DNA from: JBIQLO01 sp044464175
GTDB lineage: Bacteria; Planctomycetota; Phycisphaerae; Tepidisphaerales; Tepidisphaeraceae
DNA: 22,327 bases
Assembly (NCBI GenBank): GCA_044464175.1
Contig: JBIQLO010000046.1
Coordinates: 1 to 22,327 of the forward strand
Direction: 5' to 3'
Part shown: piece after piece, positions 20,029-22,327 of the stretch
Layout: the number at the start of each line of letters is the position of its first letter
Numbering within the stretch: position 1 is the stretch's first letter
Translations under genes and position numbers: made by a program
Notes under the pieces: model-generated
Database searches by the model: none
What the model was told of the DNA's origin: nothing
The model's input: only the letters and a program-made list of their open reading frames with translations

Positions 20029-21253
20029 GGGCCACCTCCATTCCCCCGAGCCGAGTGGTCTGAGGACCGGTGACGACCGCCTCGTACACATCCCGCGTCT
20101 GTTCATTGCGAACCCGAATCGTCTGCCCGAACGCCCCGTTCTCCATCGCCCGCCCCGCCGTCTTGATCTGCACCCCCCCCTGCGAAAGCAGCACCGTCAC
20201 CAACTGCCCCGTGCGCACCAGCGGCACCGCCTCCACCATGCGCGCCGTCAGCACCGTGCCCGGCTTGAGCTCCCGCGCCGCCTGCTGGCCCAGCACCTGG
20301 TCCATCGTCAGCAGCGGCTCATCCCCCAGCCGCCCCACCAGCGTCCGGCGGCTGACCACATCATCCGGCCGGATGATCTGCCGGTACGCCAGCGGGCGCA
20401 CCAGAACCACCTGCTGCTGCCACGCGAACGCGTCGGCCCGGATGTGCGCCTTCTGCGACGCCTCGCCGGCGAAAATCGTCACATCCCACGCCACGTTCCC
20501 CAGGTTGTAGACCCGGGTCGGCTCGAGGTTGAACTTGAACTGCGGGGTGGCCAGGTTGAGCACCTTGTCATCGGCCGGGTTGAAACGCATCTGGATGGAA
20601 TCGGCCGGCAGGGAAAGACGCTGCGCCAGATCCTGAACCAGCCGTTGCCGCAGGGTCTGAACCTCAACCCGCTGCGAATCGCCCGCCGACGCCATAGCGG
20701 CCGGGGCCGGACGGGTCGCCGGAAGCACTGCGGGCGCGGGCGCCGCCTCCGCCTTCCGCTGATTCGTCTTCGGCTCATGCGCCGCAATCCACTGCCGCAG
20801 CGCATCCCCCTCATTCAGCCGCACATCCGAGCGGCTGACCATGCACTGAATCGGCCCGCCGAAGCGGATCATCGCCAGGTTCACCCCCGCCTCGCTCAGG
20901 GTCTGCTTCAGCTGCTCCATGCTCCAGGCGCGATACGGGTGGTCGGCCGACAGGCGAAAAAGAACCAGGTCCCCCAGCGGATCGAAGACCGGCGCGTCCG
21001 CCTGCGACCAGCGGCAAATCTGCCTGAGATGCACTTCCTCCCCGATGACCGTCGCCTCTGCCTTGAGCTCCAGGGCGGCCGGCCGCGCCTCCACGCCGGC
21101 CGGAACAAACTTTTCGCCCCCCCCCGCCGGAGGGATCGGCGCGCCGTAGCCCCACTGGTGCAGGAGCGTCTGGGTGGCCCAGACCAGAATCGTGAAGGCC
21201 ACAAGCACCCGAACGGTTGTCTTTCGCCCCAGCGGGCGTCCATTATCCCTCAT
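20018..21253 (-). CDS. flgA: FlgA, P-ring assembly chaperone with long N-terminal extension
   Basis: A 411-residue protein, versus about 220 for E. coli FlgA. A signal anchor or signal peptide is at about 14-34 (VRVLVAFTILVWATQTLLHQ). The C-terminal half, about 265-400, is the conserved SAF/FlgA domain: VRPLAYRQIIRPDDVVSRRT, LKPGTVLTARMVEAVPLV, and VQIKTAGRAMENGAFGQTIR. The added N-terminal part (about 50-190) has its own folded-looking segment and an Ala/Pro-rich linker. FlgA acts in the periplasm and helps FlgI form the P ring. Start at 21253 has the SD GGAGG inside the loop of a hairpin. Confidence 0.93.
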   Translation of the reverse strand: MRDNGRPLGRKTTVRVLVAFTILVWATQTLLHQWGYGAPIPPAGGGEKFVPAGVEARPAALELKAEATVIGEEVHLRQICRWSQADAPVFDPLGDLVLFRLSADHPYRAWSMEQLKQTLSEAGVNLAMIRFGGPIQCMVSRSDVRLNEGDALRQWIAAHEPKTNQRKAEAAPAPAVLPATRPAPAAMASAGDSQRVEVQTLRQRLVQDLAQRLSLPADSIQMRFNPADDKVLNLATPQFKFNLEPTRVYNLGNVAWDVTIFAGEASQKAHIRADAFAWQQQVVLVRPLAYRQIIRPDDVVSRRTLVGRLGDEPLLTMDQVLGQQAARELKPGTVLTARMVEAVPLVRTGQLVTVLLSQGGVQIKTAGRAMENGAFGQTIRVRNEQTRDVYEAVVTGPQTTRLGGMEVAHGQ

Positions 21254-21256
21254 AAC

Positions 21257-21272
21257 GCGACCTCCATGTCGC
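21257..21272 (-). promoter_or_regulatory. Predicted CsrA site over the flgA SD (hexaloop AUGGAG)
   Basis: On the RNA GCGAC pairs with GUCGC (5 bp) around the hexaloop AUGGAG, which contains the SD and the ANGGA core. The stem ends 3 nt before the flgA AUG. It has the same layout as the flagellin 2 hairpin, with one base difference in the loop. CsrA control of flgA is an inference; plain SD sequestration is the alternative. Confidence 0.6.
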
Positions 21273-21281
21273 CCAAAGCCG

Positions 21282-21337
21282 GTGTTGAGTGCTAAGCGCT
21301 GAAAATTGACGCCGCACCCATCACCCGTCACTCACCC
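21282..21337. repeat. Heptad tract of eight units between flgG and flgA
   Basis: Eight plus-strand 7-nt units start at 21282 and end at 21337. The first four end in TGA, TAA, TGA and TGA at 7-nt spacing (units GTGTTGA, GTGCTAA and variants); the later ones carry CA near the end (CCCATCA at 21317, CCCGTCA at 21324). It takes up most of the 85-nt gap and stops just before the flgG stop codon. Confidence 0.6.
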
Positions 21338-21338
21338 C

Positions 21339-22148
21339 CTACCCGCGTCGGAGATTCCCGATCGTCTGCAGCGCCTGGTCGGCCGTCTGGATCGATTGGC
21401 TGTTCAGTTCAAACGCGCGCTGGGTCTTGATGAGCGTCACCAGTTCCTTCACCGGATCGACGTTGCTCGCCTCCAGAAACCCCTGGAGAAGCGTGCCGGC
21501 GCCATCCGCCCCGGGCGTGGAATCCCGCGCCGGCCCGGAGGCGTCCGTGACGGTGTAAATGCTTCCCCCGAGCATGTTCAGCCCCTGGGGATTGATGAAT
21601 TGCGAGATTTTCAACTGCCCCACCGTCTGCTTCGAACTGGTGCCGGGCCGCAGGACCTGCACGGTCCCGTCCTTGTTGATCGTGATGTCCGTGGTGCCGG
21701 TGGGAATCTGGATCGTCGGCTCCAGCTTGTATCCATCCCCCATCCCCAGCACCAGCTCCCCGTTGTTGTTGATGAAAAAGTTGCCGTTGCGGGTGTAGCC
21801 AAACCCGTCCCCCACCGAATCCAGAATCTTCACCTTGAAAAAGCCGTTCCCCTCGATCCCCACATCGAGCGGCCGCCCCGTGTTCTCCATCGACCCCTGT
21901 TCCATGTTCACCTGAGTGTTGCTGATCTTGGTGCCCAGCCCCACGTAGATGCCGGCCGGCGCCACATCCCCGGCCGCGTTGGTCGCTCCCGGCTGCTTGA
22001 GGGTGAGGTACATCAAATCCTCAAAGTTCACCCGGCTGCTCTTGAAGGCCGTGGTTTCGGCGTTGGCCAGGTTGTTGGCCACCACGTCGATGCGGGTGCT
22101 GAGCGCCCGAAGCCCGGTGGCGGCGGAATGGAGAGCGGCAATGGCCAT
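21339..22148 (-). CDS. flgG: FlgG, flagellar distal rod protein
   Basis: A 269-residue protein, normal for FlgG. The N-terminal rod helix (MAIAALHSAATGLRALSTRI, then DVVANNLANAETTAFKSSR) and C-terminal helix (ASNVDPVKELVTLIKTQRAF, then SIQTADQALQTIGNLRRG) are those of rod and hook proteins; GFFKV at about 113-117 is the core-domain mark. FlgG is exported and forms the distal rod through the P and L rings. It is the first gene of this operon inside the window. Start at 22148 has the SD GAGGU; a possible extension upstream is not family-like. It could be confused with FlgF, but the length and C-terminal motif favour FlgG. Confidence 0.95.
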   Translation of the reverse strand: MAIAALHSAATGLRALSTRIDVVANNLANAETTAFKSSRVNFEDLMYLTLKQPGATNAAGDVAPAGIYVGLGTKISNTQVNMEQGSMENTGRPLDVGIEGNGFFKVKILDSVGDGFGYTRNGNFFINNNGELVLGMGDGYKLEPTIQIPTGTTDITINKDGTVQVLRPGTSSKQTVGQLKISQFINPQGLNMLGGSIYTVTDASGPARDSTPGADGAGTLLQGFLEASNVDPVKELVTLIKTQRAFELNSQSIQTADQALQTIGNLRRG

Positions 22149-22229
22149 GGCAATACCTCGGCAGATTCGGCGGCGGCGTCCTTCAGGGGTTATCGGACCG
22201 CCCCCGACCTCCGCTTGAGAAAGAAGTCG

Positions 22230-22279
22230 GGTGGGCACTGCCCACCTGCCGCCAGTCCCGCCAGTGCCCCCACTGGCGG
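22230..22279. repeat. Two GC-rich palindromes upstream of flgG
   Basis: First, GGTGGGC/GCCCACC with a 3-nt loop (22230-22246). Second, CCGCCAGTG/CACTGGCGG with a CCCC loop (22258-22279), with an extra GCCAGT copy just before it. No gene is seen from 22149 to the window end. The palindromes resemble the others placed in gaps here and may mark the boundary of the flgG operon. Confidence 0.55.
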
Positions 22280-22308
22280 AATCGTGAAACAGGCTTCCAA
22301 ACGGCTCT

Positions 22309-22327
22309 GTAGGCGATCTTCGTTGAA
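22309..22327. repeat. Truncated GTAGG-headed element at the right window edge
   Basis: The last 19 bases begin GTAGGCGATC and end TTCGTTGAA. They match the reverse orientation of the 5670-5716 element: head GTAGGCGA, then TC-GTT-GA at the loop. The element appears to continue past the window. Confidence 0.5.

Noticed and set aside
22190..22197. sigma-28-like -10 (TCCGATAA on the minus strand) upstream of flgG
   Set aside because: Seven of eight bases match GCCGATAA, but no TAAA lies 15 nt upstream; the nearest, TCAA, is 17 nt away. flgG is also expected to be an early or middle gene, not sigma-28 dependent.
1..22327. tRNA, rRNA, CRISPR array, insertion sequence or phage genes
   Set aside because: None were found on reading both strands. 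The repeats present are heptad tracts and palindromes without spacers or transposase genes.

Overview
The window is GC-rich bacterial DNA with compact genes on both strands. It most likely comes from a member of the Planctomycetota, perhaps Phycisphaerae. That placement is inferred from gene content: a carbohydrate-related block of CE7-type esterase, Gfo/Idh/MocA oxidoreductase, FAD oxidoreductase and barrel hydrolase; a flagellar set with P and L ring genes (so a two-membrane cell); and FliW/CsrA beside two flagellins. No rRNA, tRNA, CRISPR array, transposase or prophage gene was seen.

Left block (1-8653), metabolism. A lutB-type iron-sulfur protein runs off the left edge on the minus strand. 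It diverges from a secreted serine hydrolase, whose 3' end overlaps a CE7-like acetyl esterase by 40 nt tail to tail. The esterase diverges from a Gfo/Idh/MocA dehydrogenase followed by a FAD-dependent oxidoreductase; a 16-bp operator-like palindrome sits over the esterase -35 box. A barrel glycoside-hydrolase-like protein and a cation diffusion facilitator follow on the minus strand.

Right block (8850-22148), flagellum, all on the minus strand. In transcription order: flgG, flgA, flgH, flgI, flgJ (rod-binding domain only), flgN-like, flgK, flgL, fliW, csrA, flagellin 2, flagellin 1. The flgK-flgL-fliW-csrA-flagellin order is the one known from Bacillus subtilis, where FliW, CsrA and flagellin form a partner-switching circuit. 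A consensus-perfect sigma-54 promoter begins 2 nt after the flgL stop and points into fliW-csrA-flagellin 2. Both flagellin genes end in recognisable terminators.

The most interesting signal is in the untranslated leaders. The Shine-Dalgarno (SD) sequences of flagellin 2 and flgA lie in the hexaloops AAGGAG and AUGGAG of short hairpins close to the start codon, and flgJ has a similar hairpin with a GGA loop. Further hairpins with GGA in the loop lie upstream of fliW, csrA, flagellin 2 and flagellin 1; the one before csrA nearly matches the CsrA consensus. This predicts a CsrA regulon reaching from hook-basal-body genes to filament genes, including csrA itself. A 26-codon small ORF with a good SD lies in the flagellin 1 leader.

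The short intergenic regions have two further unusual properties. Many consist of degenerate repeats with a strict 7-nt period, each with its own consensus. Others hold palindromic elements beginning GTAGG, two of which supply the stop codon of the neighbouring gene.
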